DNA of 36,695 bases from Bacillus sp. (in: firmicutes) (GCA_012842745.1 DUSF01000040.1:1-36695), one strand, 5' to 3'. Shown: positions 16,014 through 25,410, counted from the stretch's first letter. Notes: generated from the letters alone by a model not told the origin. Translations and numbers: made by a program.

Positions 16014-18161
16014 TTATATAATCTCCTGTCCCTCTTTCTCTATTTGCCTTAATTTTAACAAATAAACCTTTATCATAAAATAACTAACCTCTTCCGGCAA
16101 CAGTTCTTTAATTGGCTTTAGCTTACCCGGACCAACCTCAGCAACTGCCTTTTCTAAATCATTCATGTACTTTTCCGGAAGCACAATTGAATAGTCAACC
16201 TTCATTCCATTTTGGATACATTGAATAAGGTGATTTTCAATCGTGCTAATCGCTAATTGCCGGCGGGATGTAATTTCCTCCACTGTCAGACCCTCCTGAT
16301 GCAGCTTATACGTTTCAATATGAGAATCGGTTACAGACCTTTTAGCTGGCTTCTGTGAAAGCGGCGCAGTGGTAAGGACCCTTTCCCTATCTGGATGTGC
16401 CTCGCAATACTTACTAATTTCCTTAATGAATATTTCACCGTATTTTTCTAGCTTATGTTGTCCTACTCCGCTCACCTGTAAAAACTCTTCCTCAGTCAGC
16501 GGTAGTTTTGCACACATATCCTTTAACGACGCATCTGAAAAGATAACGAATGGCGGTACATGCTCCGCTTCTGCTACCGTTTTTCTTAAGCTGCGAAGTT
16601 CCTCAAATAAAGGATCATCATTGGATACTTGCTTTATTGTAACGGCCTCTTTTCTAAAAACCTTCTGTTGGCGAGTCAAGACAGCTTTTCCAGCTGGTGC
16701 AACATAGATAGTAGGATAGGCTCCTTGTTCAACCCCAATTAAATTAATGGAGATAAGGAAATCAATCAGCTCTGTAACTTGCTTAGCACTTTGCTCCTTC
16801 ATAATTCCATAGGTTGAAAGCCTATCAAAGCCGAAATCCAGTACTTTTTTATTTCTTGAACCCGTTAAGACGGCCGCCGTCATTGCCTTCCCAAATTTTT
16901 GCCCCATCCGAATGATGCAGCTTAACACCATCTGCGTATCCTTTGTCACATCAATCTTTATTCGGGTATCGGTGCAATTTCCGCATTGCCCGCATGGTTT
17001 CGTTTCTTTTTCGCCAAAGTATGTAAGGATAAATGATTGAAGACAGCTTTCTGTATGACAGTAATCAACCATCTGCTGCAGTTTTTCTAGTTCCTGCTGC
17101 ATCCTTCCCTGTTCCGCCGATTGATCAATCAAGAAGCGCTGGATTTGCACATCTTGTGGAGAATAAAGAACCGTACACTCACTAGGAAGACCGTCCCGAC
17201 CAGCACGTCCGGCTTCCTGATAATAACTCTCCATATTTTTAGGCATCTGATAATGGACAACATAGCGTATATTCGATTTATCAATGCCCATTCCAAAGGC
17301 GGAGGTTGCCACCATCACATCTGCTTCATCTTTTAAAAATCGGTCTTGTTCATATGCCCGGGTCTCATCTTTCATTCCTGCATGATATCGTGCCGCATTA
17401 ATGTTTTCTTTGTATAGCCATTCATATAGCTGATCAACTGTTTTTCTTGTCGCCGCATAAATGATGCCCGCCTCATTCTTATTCTTTTTCACATAATCCT
17501 TTAGAAATGCGAGGCGATCCTGGCCCTTGATGACAGCAAACGAAAGATTTTTCCGTTCAAAGCCTGTAATTATTGAATTAGCAGAATTGATTGACAGGGA
17601 ATCACAAATGTCTCCCCTTACCTTTGGCGTTGCTGTCGCAGTTAGCGCCAATATTACAGGTTTTCCCGGAAGTTTATCTATTAATCTTGAAATTTGCAAA
17701 TAGCTCGGACGGAAATCATGCCCCCATTGTGAAATACAGTGGGCTTCATCTACCGCAATAAGAGGAACCTTAATGTTTTTTACTAATTCCTGAAAATCAT
17801 AGGATTCAAGCCGTTCCGGTGCAACATATAATAGCTTGTATCCGCCATGAATGGCTTCTTCAACTGTTTCTTTCGCTTCCTCTTGGCTAAGTGTACTATT
17901 GATATAAGCGGCAGGAATTCCAAGCTGATTTAATGTATCTACTTGATCCTTCATAAGGGATATGAGTGGTGAGATAACCAAGGTGGTTCCTGGAAGCATA
18001 AGTGCGGGTATTTGATAGACAATAGATTTGCCACCGCCTGTTGGCATCACACATATTGTGTTGTTTCCTTGGAGTACCGAGAAAATCGCCTGCTCTTGGC
18101 CGATACGAAACGACGAGTACCCATAATAGGTTTTAAGAAGTTCATGAGCTTTTTCTAGCAA
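16014..18161 (-). CDS. recQ: RecQ family ATP-dependent DNA helicase
   Basis: A 715-residue 3'-5' DNA helicase for recombination and repair. The N-terminal SF2 core has Walker A MPTGGGKS (39-46), the DEAH box with RecQ extension DEAHCISQWGHDFRPSY (138-154), and motif VI HYQMPKNMESYYQEAGRAGRDG. A zinc-binding RQC region follows (CHTESC ... CGQCGNC). After that come a winged helix, an HRDC domain at about 530-600 and a C-terminal HTH_40-type helix-turn-helix (LTVEEITSRRQLAISTIENHL). The start is a TTG at 18161 with AGGGGG nine bases upstream; no ATG is better placed. It heads a minus-strand unit with the ATPase and the pRiA4b-like gene. Bacillus genomes often have more than one RecQ, so this need not be the housekeeping copy. 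Confidence 0.95.
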   Translation of the reverse strand: MLEKAHELLKTYYGYSSFRIGQEQAIFSVLQGNNTICVMPTGGGKSIVYQIPALMLPGTTLVISPLISLMKDQVDTLNQLGIPAAYINSTLSQEEAKETVEEAIHGGYKLLYVAPERLESYDFQELVKNIKVPLIAVDEAHCISQWGHDFRPSYLQISRLIDKLPGKPVILALTATATPKVRGDICDSLSINSANSIITGFERKNLSFAVIKGQDRLAFLKDYVKKNKNEAGIIYAATRKTVDQLYEWLYKENINAARYHAGMKDETRAYEQDRFLKDEADVMVATSAFGMGIDKSNIRYVVHYQMPKNMESYYQEAGRAGRDGLPSECTVLYSPQDVQIQRFLIDQSAEQGRMQQELEKLQQMVDYCHTESCLQSFILTYFGEKETKPCGQCGNCTDTRIKIDVTKDTQMVLSCIIRMGQKFGKAMTAAVLTGSRNKKVLDFGFDRLSTYGIMKEQSAKQVTELIDFLISINLIGVEQGAYPTIYVAPAGKAVLTRQQKVFRKEAVTIKQVSNDDPLFEELRSLRKTVAEAEHVPPFVIFSDASLKDMCAKLPLTEEEFLQVSGVGQHKLEKYGEIFIKEISKYCEAHPDRERVLTTAPLSQKPAKRSVTDSHIETYKLHQEGLTVEEITSRRQLAISTIENHLIQCIQNGMKVDYSIVLPEKYMNDLEKAVAEVGPGKLKPIKELLPEEVSYFMIKVYLLKLRQIEKEGQEII

Positions 18162-18317
18162 GACAGAAGGCCCCCTTTCTTTAGTGAGGAATTTATAGTG
18201 AGGATTGTCCTATTTATTTTATCATGTTTTTAATATTGGTGCTTATGCTCAATTCTTTATTCTTATTTTTCAATTACATCGGTGCGGGAACATATTTATC
18301 ACATCCATAAAAGCAGT

Positions 18318-18884
18318 TTACCGCTTACCAAAATCAATCCCAGATATTATATAAGGAATTGCTGATTTAATAAATTCATCCGACGATATTTGCTTACTAT
18401 TTCTTCTCCACTCTACAGAGACCCCGTAAATTCCCCAGCTTAACATAACAGCAGTAATTTTTAAGGCTTCATTCTCTTCAACTGTATTTTGTTTTAACAA
18501 CATTTTATAAAATATTACTTCGAGCTGTTCCCTAATAATACGGGCAATGGTTTCTTCGTATCCTCTATGACAACGATTTGATAAAGATTCTTGAAAATTG
18601 GTTATAGCCATGAAGATACTAATAATAAATGCTTCATTTAATTCATTTTTTTCGAAGTTATTACTATTCAAATTAATCAATAATACTTCCGATAATACCT
18701 TTTCTAATAAATCATATATATCTTCAAAATGATAATAGAATGTAGCACGATTAATCATAGCCTCTGTTGTAATATCTTTAACAGTAATATCCTTGAATTC
18801 CTTTTGACCCGAAAGGTTAATGAAAGAATCCATAATCAATTTCCGAGTACGAAGAACTCGGGGATCCGTATTTGTATGAGTCAT
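18318..18884 (-). CDS. TetR-family transcriptional repressor
   Basis: A 188-residue regulator. The TetR-type HTH lies at about 12-60 (RTRKLIMDSFINLSGQ... ITVKDITTEAMINRATFYYHFEDIYDLL), and the rest is a helical ligand-binding domain. AGGAGGGA seven bases upstream fixes the ATG at 18884. It is divergent from the DsbA-like gene, and a 20-base near-palindrome in the 137-base gap is the probable operator, so it likely represses both itself and that gene. The partner genes (thiol-disulfide protein and monooxygenase) suggest an inducer such as an electrophile or a small phenolic compound, but the ligand is unknown. Confidence 0.88.
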   Translation of the reverse strand: MTHTNTDPRVLRTRKLIMDSFINLSGQKEFKDITVKDITTEAMINRATFYYHFEDIYDLLEKVLSEVLLINLNSNNFEKNELNEAFIISIFMAITNFQESLSNRCHRGYEETIARIIREQLEVIFYKMLLKQNTVEENEALKITAVMLSWGIYGVSVEWRRNSKQISSDEFIKSAIPYIISGIDFGKR

Positions 18885-18917
18885 ATCATTATCCCTCCTA
18901 CTTTTTCAACATTTTTT

Positions 18918-18946
18918 ACTATGTGTTGGATATACAACACATTCAA
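18918..18946 (-). promoter_or_regulatory. TetR operator overlapping the tetR promoter
   Basis: TGTGTTG (18922-18928) and CAACACA (18935-18941) are perfect inverted arms six bases apart. On the minus strand they lie inside a plausible promoter: TTGAAT (18946-18941), a 17-base spacer, and CATAGT (18923-18918). Binding there would block tetR transcription. A weaker plus-strand promoter (TTGATT, 17 bases, TTGAAT) lies about 20 bases beyond the dyad, toward the DsbA-like gene. Confidence 0.65.
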
Positions 18947-19021
18947 CGAACTATTGGTGTAATTGATTTTTATTATCCGCTAAACTTGAATTATGAGCAA
19001 ATATAAGGAGGAAATTCTAAG

Positions 19022-19960
19022 ATGACAAATAATAATATGATTTGTGATTTAGAAACAGGTGTATGTGGGGTATCTGAAGAGGAAGAAATGGAAATTATTG
19101 ATTTTAGTCAACCAAAAAAATCAGTTAATCTCTATTATGTAACTGATCCTATTTGCTCTCATTGCTGGGCAATTGAACCTCAGCTCCGTCGTTTTAAAGA
19201 ACAATACGGACACTATTTTAACTTCCATACGGTTATGGGAGGATTGCTGGAAAAATGGCATGATGGACCTATTGATCCTGCTAACGGGATTTATAAACCC
19301 GCTGACGTTGCCGGCCACTGGAGAGAGGTGGGGGAATATTCCCGTATGCCAATTGACGGATCACTAATGATTGATAATCCCGTTCAATCATCCTACCCGC
19401 CCTCACGTGTATTTAAAGTAATTCAAAAACATCATAATGATGCCTTAGCCTATGAGTATTTACGTCGTGCCAGAGAAACTCTTTTCGCATTTAATCAAAA
19501 TATTTCGGATAAATCCGTTCTGATTGACATCGTGAGTAATCTAGGACTTGATGGAGAGGCAATTATAAATGAAGCCGAACAACCAATCGGTCAACAATTA
19601 TTAAATGAAGATTTTAGTCTTGCTAGAAGCCTTGGAGTTAGGGGATTTCCGACTATCATCATGATTAATGATGAAAATAAAGGCATAAAAGTTAGTGGCA
19701 GTCGACCATTTGAATACTATGTTGAGGGACTAAAACAAGTTCTAAATGTAGAAGAACTACAACCAAAACAACAACCACCCCTTTCTAGCTTGCTTGAAAA
19801 AGAAAAACTGCTGTTTTCAAAAGAAATTGAAGTGATGTATAATGTTAAAAAGCTAGATATTAACAACTTTATCGAAAAAGAACTTTCACCAAGTAGTTAT
19901 CACGTGAAGGAAATTCTAGGAGAATTATATGTTCAACTACTACAGAATAAAGGAGAATGA
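19022..19960 (+). CDS. DsbA-family / SpxH (YjbH)-like thioredoxin-fold protein
   Basis: A 312-residue cytoplasmic protein with no signal peptide. A DsbA-type thioredoxin fold begins at about 36 (NLYYVTDPICSHCWAIEPQLRRFKEQYG) with a CSHC redox motif. The cis-proline region reads LGVRGFPTIIMIND. The C-terminal part (LLFSKEIEVMYNVKKLDINNFIEKEL) resembles the tail of YjbH/SpxH, the adaptor that delivers Spx to ClpXP, and the N-terminus has extra Cys residues (CDLETGVCG). It may be a paralogue of SpxH or a FrnE-like oxidoreductase; adaptor activity is only inferred. GGAGG precedes the ATG. It is followed two bases later by the broken monooxygenase gene, and lies opposite tetR, whose operator is in the gap. 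Confidence 0.85.
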   Translation: MTNNNMICDLETGVCGVSEEEEMEIIDFSQPKKSVNLYYVTDPICSHCWAIEPQLRRFKEQYGHYFNFHTVMGGLLEKWHDGPIDPANGIYKPADVAGHWREVGEYSRMPIDGSLMIDNPVQSSYPPSRVFKVIQKHHNDALAYEYLRRARETLFAFNQNISDKSVLIDIVSNLGLDGEAIINEAEQPIGQQLLNEDFSLARSLGVRGFPTIIMINDENKGIKVSGSRPFEYYVEGLKQVLNVEELQPKQQPPLSSLLEKEKLLFSKEIEVMYNVKKLDINNFIEKELSPSSYHVKEILGELYVQLLQNKGE

Positions 19961-19962
19961 CA

Positions 19963-20268
19963 ATGGCATTTTTATTACAAGTGGATTTCAAAATGAATGG
20001 ACCTTTCGGAGATGAAATGGCAGCGGCGTTTTCTGATTTAGCAAAAAGTATCAATGAGGAAGATGGATTCATATAGAAAATATGGACAGAAAATCCTGAA
20101 ACACATGAATCTGGTGGAATTTATCTTTTCGAGACAAAAGAAGCAGCCGAAAAATATATCGAGATGCATTCTAAACGATTAGGAGGCTTCGGAATAACAG
20201 ATATCAACGCAAAGATCTTTGCCGTCAATTCTAAACTTACTGAGATTACAAAAGGTCCAATAAAATAA
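19963..20268 (+). pseudogene. YdhR-like antibiotic-biosynthesis monooxygenase, interrupted by in-frame TAG
   Basis: Reading from the ATG at 19963 gives MAFLLQVDFKMNGPFGDEM...NEEDGFI, then TAG at 20074-20076, then KIWTENPETHESGGIYLFET...DINAKIFAVNSKLTE to TAA at 20268. Both halves are in one frame and together make a 101-codon protein of the YdhR-type dimeric alpha-beta barrel monooxygenases. In this family the next residue after the G-F motif is normally Trp (GFIWKIW), so a single TGG to TAG change explains the stop. AGGAG precedes the ATG, and the gene begins two bases after the DsbA-like stop, so it belonged to the TetR-controlled operon. As read, only a 37-residue peptide would be made. 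A sequencing error is possible. Confidence 0.85.
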
Positions 20269-20323
20269 GCTGGTAAAATCTTGATGCCGCAAGCCAGTAT
20301 TCAAACAACGCATATAAATGATT

Positions 20324-20372
20324 AGCACCCCCTTGGTACAATGAACGTATCAATTAAAAGGGGTGCTTTTCT
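20324..20372 (+). terminator. Terminator of the DsbA-like/monooxygenase operon
   Basis: AGCACCCC (20324-20331) pairs with GGGGTGCT (20360-20367), extended by TT/AA pairs, and a TTTCTT tail follows. The remaining bases up to the fic gene (20373-20579) hold no gene that I can support. Confidence 0.8.
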
Positions 20373-20579
20373 TATACCACAACAAAAACTAAAAATTGTC
20401 ATTTTTTTAGAAACTTTGATTATCAATTATTTTGTAACTCCAACCTCACAACATTTTCTATGTGGCTTGAGTGGTAATGGCAGACATATTGATGTAGTGA
20501 TGTTTACCTTATAAAGAAAATCCCATGAATTAATAAGAAATCACACAACCAGTTTTTTAACCGTCTCTACGCTTCCAAA

Positions 20580-21371
20580 TTAAAGTAAATCTGACAATCC
20601 TTTTCGTTGCTGTTTCACTGAATTTGCTAGTGATAATGCTCTTTCCCATGTTTTTTCCGTTTCATATTTTAAAAACTCGTACAGAGGATTCAGTTCCTCG
20701 GTTTCATCATACTTTTGAAGGCACTCATAATACATACGTTTATCTTCATCATAAACAATAAGGGGAGGATGATTATGTGTCATGAGATAGTAATTCATAA
20801 TTGTTCTTCCAACTCGTCCATTACCATCTGCGAAGGGGTGAATATACTCAAACCTTGCGTGAAGATAAGTAGCAACCTTTAAGACAGACTCCCCTTTATA
20901 CTCATTTACCTCTACTATCAAATCCGTCATGTCTTTTTCCACATTTTCCACTGCAGAACCGACCTCATGTATGCCCGTTACATAATCGTGCTTTTTAAAC
21001 TCTCCTGGTCGTTCTTCGTTAGCAATATACCTGCGTTCATCATATGTCCCACCTGTGAGAACTTTGTGGATTTCTTTGACTAACTGAATACTGAGGACCT
21101 CTTTTTTTACAACTTTTTCTTTTAAGACTTCGTAGCACATCTTTTGATTTTGCTGTTCAAATACCGCACGTGGGCTACCAGTATAGTTTACAACTCTCCC
21201 ATTTTCAAAAATTTCTCGTGTATCGTGATAGGTAATTTCTTCGTTCTCCATTTTCCCAGAATGATATGCAAATAAAATTCGGAAACTATCAAGGTATTTA
21301 TCCAAATCATCGGCAGATACAATTTTATAGGACTTCCACAGTTCAACAACCCTACTATATTTCTCTTCCAA
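20580..21371 (-). CDS. Fic-domain protein, class II with N-terminal autoinhibitory helix
   Basis: A Fic enzyme of about 263 residues that should transfer AMP (or another nucleotide moiety) from a nucleotide to a target hydroxyl. Numbering from an ATG at 21392, the core motif HPFADGNGRVGR lies at 185-196, with catalytic His185. An N-terminal SGKMEN at 45-50 fits the (S/T)xxxE(G/N) inhibitory helix of class II Fic proteins, so the enzyme is probably self-restrained and needs no separate antitoxin. The ATG at 21392 has no ribosome binding site. GGAGG is instead eight bases before a TTG at 21371, which I take as the start. It lies directly downstream of the Wadjet remnant on the same strand, with 145 bases between. 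The target is unknown. Confidence 0.87.
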   Translation of the reverse strand: MEEKYSRVVELWKSYKIVSADDLDKYLDSFRILFAYHSGKMENEEITYHDTREIFENGRVVNYTGSPRAVFEQQNQKMCYEVLKEKVVKKEVLSIQLVKEIHKVLTGGTYDERRYIANEERPGEFKKHDYVTGIHEVGSAVENVEKDMTDLIVEVNEYKGESVLKVATYLHARFEYIHPFADGNGRVGRTIMNYYLMTHNHPPLIVYDEDKRMYYECLQKYDETEELNPLYEFLKYETEKTWERALSLANSVKQQRKGLSDLL

Positions 21372-21516
21372 AAGCATTCCCTCCACATTCATATTATTGT
21401 AACACTCAAAGATTTATCTAGAAATGTACAAATCGGGAGCAGACTTATGATGAGGCCAGCACAAAATTTATACTCTTTTCCAACCTTTTATATCCCCTAG
21501 TTTACAGTGACAATAT

Positions 21517-22791
21517 TTATTGCATCAAAATAATATCATTGTATAAAGTTACTATATGCCTTTCCTGATAGCCAATCTTTTTCAGCCTTACCATTTCATT
21601 TTTTACTGCTGACAATTCAGGCGCCTTAATGTTGTCTAGCTTCGAAGCACTTATAGGAGATATTTCTTTTTCTGATAATGCCTCGATATAATCTTGAACT
21701 GTATATCGCCAAAAACGAATGAATTTACCATATTTCATTCTTAATCTCTGTGCCATTTGAAGACCCTCTGGGTCATAATCACCTGAGTAATAGATAGTCA
21801 CATTTTCATTACATAATTTTTCTATTAATTGCAAAGTAGCAAATTTAAATTGCCCATGAGTACAAACAAGGGGCAAAGGTTCACCTTTATACATATCTAA
21901 AATACTTGAAAATACACCAGAATTCTCAACAACGTATACACGATCCCCTTTTTTAGGAAATAACCTATCATATTTAACTAATTCTCGAAGTGGTACGTTA
22001 TGCACACTATTTTCATCATACAGGCAATCCCAAGAGCGGACATTTTCGCCATTTTTTACTGCTATTAAGCCTGAACATGTAACAAAGTTTTGTAAGTCAT
22101 CTTTTAAAATGCCGTTTTCGTACAATAATTCATTTACTGCTTCTACACTTGTGTCATTTATATAGGGAGTGTTGTTTTTATTCGATCTTATAATTTGTAA
22201 GGCTGTTACAAACTCTGTATCCTTATCAAAATAATGTGGGTCTCCAGCAATACGTTCAGCTAAAACCGGCAGGCGAAGCTTTGGAGAAAGTGGCAACAAC
22301 ATTAATGTTTCAAATTTTTTTTCAATAGAGCTGTAATCTTTTTGGTTATAAGATTGAATAAAACCAATTGCTGCTGATTCTTTATTCAAGATTGATTCCG
22401 TTAACTAATTCGTATTTTGAGATGGATATTGATTTACGAGTTGCCGAAAAAAATCATTTTTTGCTTCTTCTAGTTGCTTTACATCTTTTTTATAGAAAAT
22501 TTCTCGACCTACAACCACTTCAACAACCTTGTGAAAGTCTACACCTTGAAATTTCGTTTCTTCTAATTTCTTTTCAAATCTCCCCAATGAGACAGTCGCA
22601 GAGGTTTTCTTTGAATAATCTCGTCCAAACCAATTACGTAATACTCTCTTCTCGTTATCTGTTAAGTTAGATATGATAATACTTCCACCTATATGGCCTA
22701 TACTTTCCATCTTCGCAGCAAATTTTTCAAAGAGACGAGAGTACCCCGCCTCATTTTTAAAATAGTCTATTGCATCCTGCAGATTATTCAT
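21517..22791 (-). pseudogene. jetD: Wadjet type II jetD (DUF2399/TIGR02679-like), split by an in-frame TAG
   Basis: Two pieces in the same frame. The first starts at the ATG at 22791 (AGGTGA just upstream) and ends ...QYPSQNTN at a TAG (22405-22407). The second continues LTESILNKESAAIG... to the stop at 21517. Together they make about 424 residues, the usual size of the TIGR02679/DUF2399 JetD subunit. The Toprim-like block is clear: VTIYYSGDYDPEGLQMAQRLR in the C-terminal half. JetD is the nuclease that cuts plasmid DNA in Wadjet. Its start follows the jetC stop (22796-22798) by only four bases, as in intact operons. With one nonsense codon and a truncated partner gene, the system cannot work as read. 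A TTG at 22389 could in principle restart the C-terminal part. Confidence 0.83.
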
Positions 22792-22795
22792 ACAA

Positions 22796-24366
22796 TCACC
22801 TAACAACTTCTAACTTTTCTAACGAATCAAACAAACTTTGTTGTTCAACTGTTGGTTGAATTACAACTTCTTCTTTTACCGTTTGTAACTCGAGACCATT
22901 CCATTTATACAGCATTACAGTTACGTCTTTGGCATTTTGAGGTCGGATTATTTCTGCAATGGATAAAGCATCAACCGTTTCATACGTTCCCCATAAAGCT
23001 TGAGAATTTAAAATATAGTTCATTCCAAAATCATTCATTAGTTTAAACATTGCGGAAATATTATTTTCGTCTACCCCAGCAAATGCCTCGTCCATCGAAA
23101 TGATAAACGGAGCTGAATCACCTGCTGAAATAAATTTAGAGTAGAGAGCTGATAATAATGGAATATACATGGACATCGCACGTTCTCCACCACTTAATGT
23201 GTTATAATTTGTTTTTGTTAATTCTTTACGATTTTCTCCTTCTTTTTGATAATAAATTTTAAACTTAAACCATTCACGATAATCTAAAATCTCTTTAATT
23301 AACACATCAAATGATTTATCTCTTAATGCATCATCACTTTCATAGCTTTCTTTAGCAAATTTTATTTTAGAATTAAAGTGTTTGCTTAATTTATTATAGT
23401 CGCTGTCTTTTAAAGTATTTGGATCCTTTTGTAATAATCGTACTAAATCAGCCGTTGACATTTCTCCGTCCTCTGTTGCTTTCCTCGGTTTCCATTGAAG
23501 CCACAGCTTCAACCCATTAGAGGCATTCGTTTCCATCATATACTCGTTAATTTCTTCTTTCCATGTATCCGCTTGGCTAATTAACTCACGAATACGCTCT
23601 CCAATATTATCCAAAATCACTTCTTTATATAATCTTTCATCTTCCTCTGTTAAAGCAATTTTAATTGCTTTAATTTGTTGTTCAATGATATGTTGAAGCT
23701 TTTGTGGAGATACTAATTTTCCATCCGTAGTTAAATGTATAATTTGTCTTGTTGAGATTGCTGTTATTTTATCTAATTCATTTGCAAATTGTTCATACCC
23801 CTCATCACTAATATCCTTAAAAAATGAATCAGAATCAGAAAGTGTTAGTGAGTATTCCTCTAATCCTTGGACTCGAGCTTCGTTAAAGGATGCCACCATA
23901 CTATCCCTCAATGATTGAACCTTTTCTCTTGAAAAATGAACATCATCTTCTATAGCAGCCTCTGCTAAGGCAACCATATCTTCTTCAACTGTTAAAACCT
24001 CTTTATCATATGTCTCGACTAATTTGCGATTCACCTCCTGAACAAAACTTTCTTTTGTCCATTCAAATGTTTCTTGATAAAAGTGAACAGATGCTTTTTC
24101 TCGATCAATTTTTGCTTCTATTGTTGGAATTTGTCCTTCTAAAAGACCTTCTTCTTTCTTAATTTCTTCAAGAAGCTGCGGTATTTCTTGTATGCGCCTT
24201 TCAGTTTGTTCAATCTGTTCCTCTATATTCCCAACATCTTTTTCGTTAATTGTTCTTTTTAGTTCCTCTATTCTTACATTCGTTCGATTTACTTCTTTTT
24301 CCTTCAATAAAGTAAATTCTCTCGCTTCTTCAATATCATCTTCTGCTTTATCCTGTTGCTCTTCCA
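22796..24366 (-). pseudogene. jetC: Wadjet type II jetC (TIGR02680, SMC/MukB-like), C-terminal fragment
   Basis: About 523 residues of the C-terminal part of a TIGR02680-type SMC-like ATPase; full-length relatives are around 1,350-1,400 residues. The fragment begins in coiled coil (long Glu/Lys-rich heptads) and ends with the C-terminal ATPase head. The ABC signature NTLSGGERAMSMY and Walker B PFIISMDEAFAGVDENN are intact. The N-terminal head with Walker A and the first coil are missing, replaced upstream by the end of an ISL3-type transposase. The first ATG (24367) is an accident of the junction, with no proper start context. No DUF2397 or DUF2398 genes (jetA, jetB) remain upstream. JetC is the DNA-extruding motor, so this locus is dead. 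Confidence 0.85.
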
Positions 24367-25410
24367 TAAGTCATTCGTTTTATCATTTTAAGACGGTTTA
24401 TCTGACCTTCAAGCAAACCATTGCTGTATGGTGATAACAATGCATTTCTTACTGCCTGATATCACTACGAAGTCTAAAAGCATAATTATAAAATGGATTT
24501 TTCTTATCTGACAATTGCTCTTGAATCCATTTTAAAAAGGTTGGCAGATCCCTCGTTTGTATAGATTTACGATATGTTTGGATTGTGTTGTAAAGGCTTT
24601 TTAGCGAGGGATACAATTCGAAACATTTTTCTAGAAAATATCTTTCTTCTTTATCTATCTCTTCGTTGAGTTTCCACATCGAGGCTCCTGGTTTTTTTCT
24701 AGAAATATGAAATTTATTTTCTTTAGAAAGATTAAATTTACGTTCCTTACGGAAGTGTTCAACTATCCTACGTATAGCCGAATAAGTGCCGGTATATCCT
24801 TGATCTTGCAACTTAGAGTATATCTCTTTAACTGTGTTTCCTTCTTGTTCAAGAGAGATGACTATATCATAATATTGGTCGGCAGGTTTATTATAATGAC
24901 GATTGGACGATGGTGGCTCATTCATTTTTATATATTTCCGAATGGTCCTTCTATCAATCTTATACTCTCTTGCAAGTCTGGAAAGATTCTTACATTTATC
25001 GTGTGCTTGTTGAATCTCTTGAATAAGCTCCCACTTTTTATTTCGTCTGTTTTTTATTATTTGCTCAGCTTTAGTTAACGGAATCTCCTTGGCTGGTAAT
25101 TGTCCCTCGCACCAAGTGATAGAGGCAGGAACTATAGTTGAAAGAAAGGAATCAAACTGCTTTTTTGCATTTCTAATAAAATGCCAACGGTCATAAATCT
25201 GAGAAATAGAACTGCTTGCATCTGTAATACCTTGACGAAACCCTGTTGTAAATCCATCGCGGCTAACAACTTCAATAAATGGATACTTTTTAAGCCAAGC
25301 TGTGACTGTTTCTGGTAGACGATCAGGCAAAAGTGCTAAAGGAGCCCTAGATTGAAGACCACAAATCAGTGTGCCATAGGTATGACCTTTACAAAATGCG
25401 ATTATACAGT
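24356..25410 (-). pseudogene. ISL3-family transposase remnant, truncated at both ends and frameshifted
   Basis: The open part (24449-25330) reads LPDRLPETVTAWLKKYPFIEVVSRD, DRWHFIRNAKKQFDSFL and an internal HTH stretch, all typical of ISL3/IS204/IS1001 DDE transposases. In-frame homology continues upstream of the apparent ATG to about 25410 (FCKGHTYGTLICGLQSRAPLALL). After ...FRLRSDI the frame is lost at about 24462 by an apparent one-base deletion. The next frame continues QAVRNALLSPYSNGLLEGQ and RLKMIKRMTYGRA, the conserved C-terminal block. That block then stops abruptly where jetC coiled coil begins. The N-terminal third, with its zinc-binding region, is absent. No terminal inverted repeats were recognised, so the element is immobile by itself. 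Confidence 0.82.

Noticed and set aside
20074-22407. Two in-frame TAG codons suggesting amber suppression or pyrrolysine-type recoding
   Set aside because: Several intact genes here (the P-loop gene, the isoprenoid synthase) end normally at TAG, and other damaged genes nearby have TAA or frameshifts, so ordinary mutation is simpler.
24367-24449. ATG at 24367 as the true start of a 523-residue protein
   Set aside because: It lies in the transposase-jetC junction with no start context; the missing N-terminal head shows truncation.
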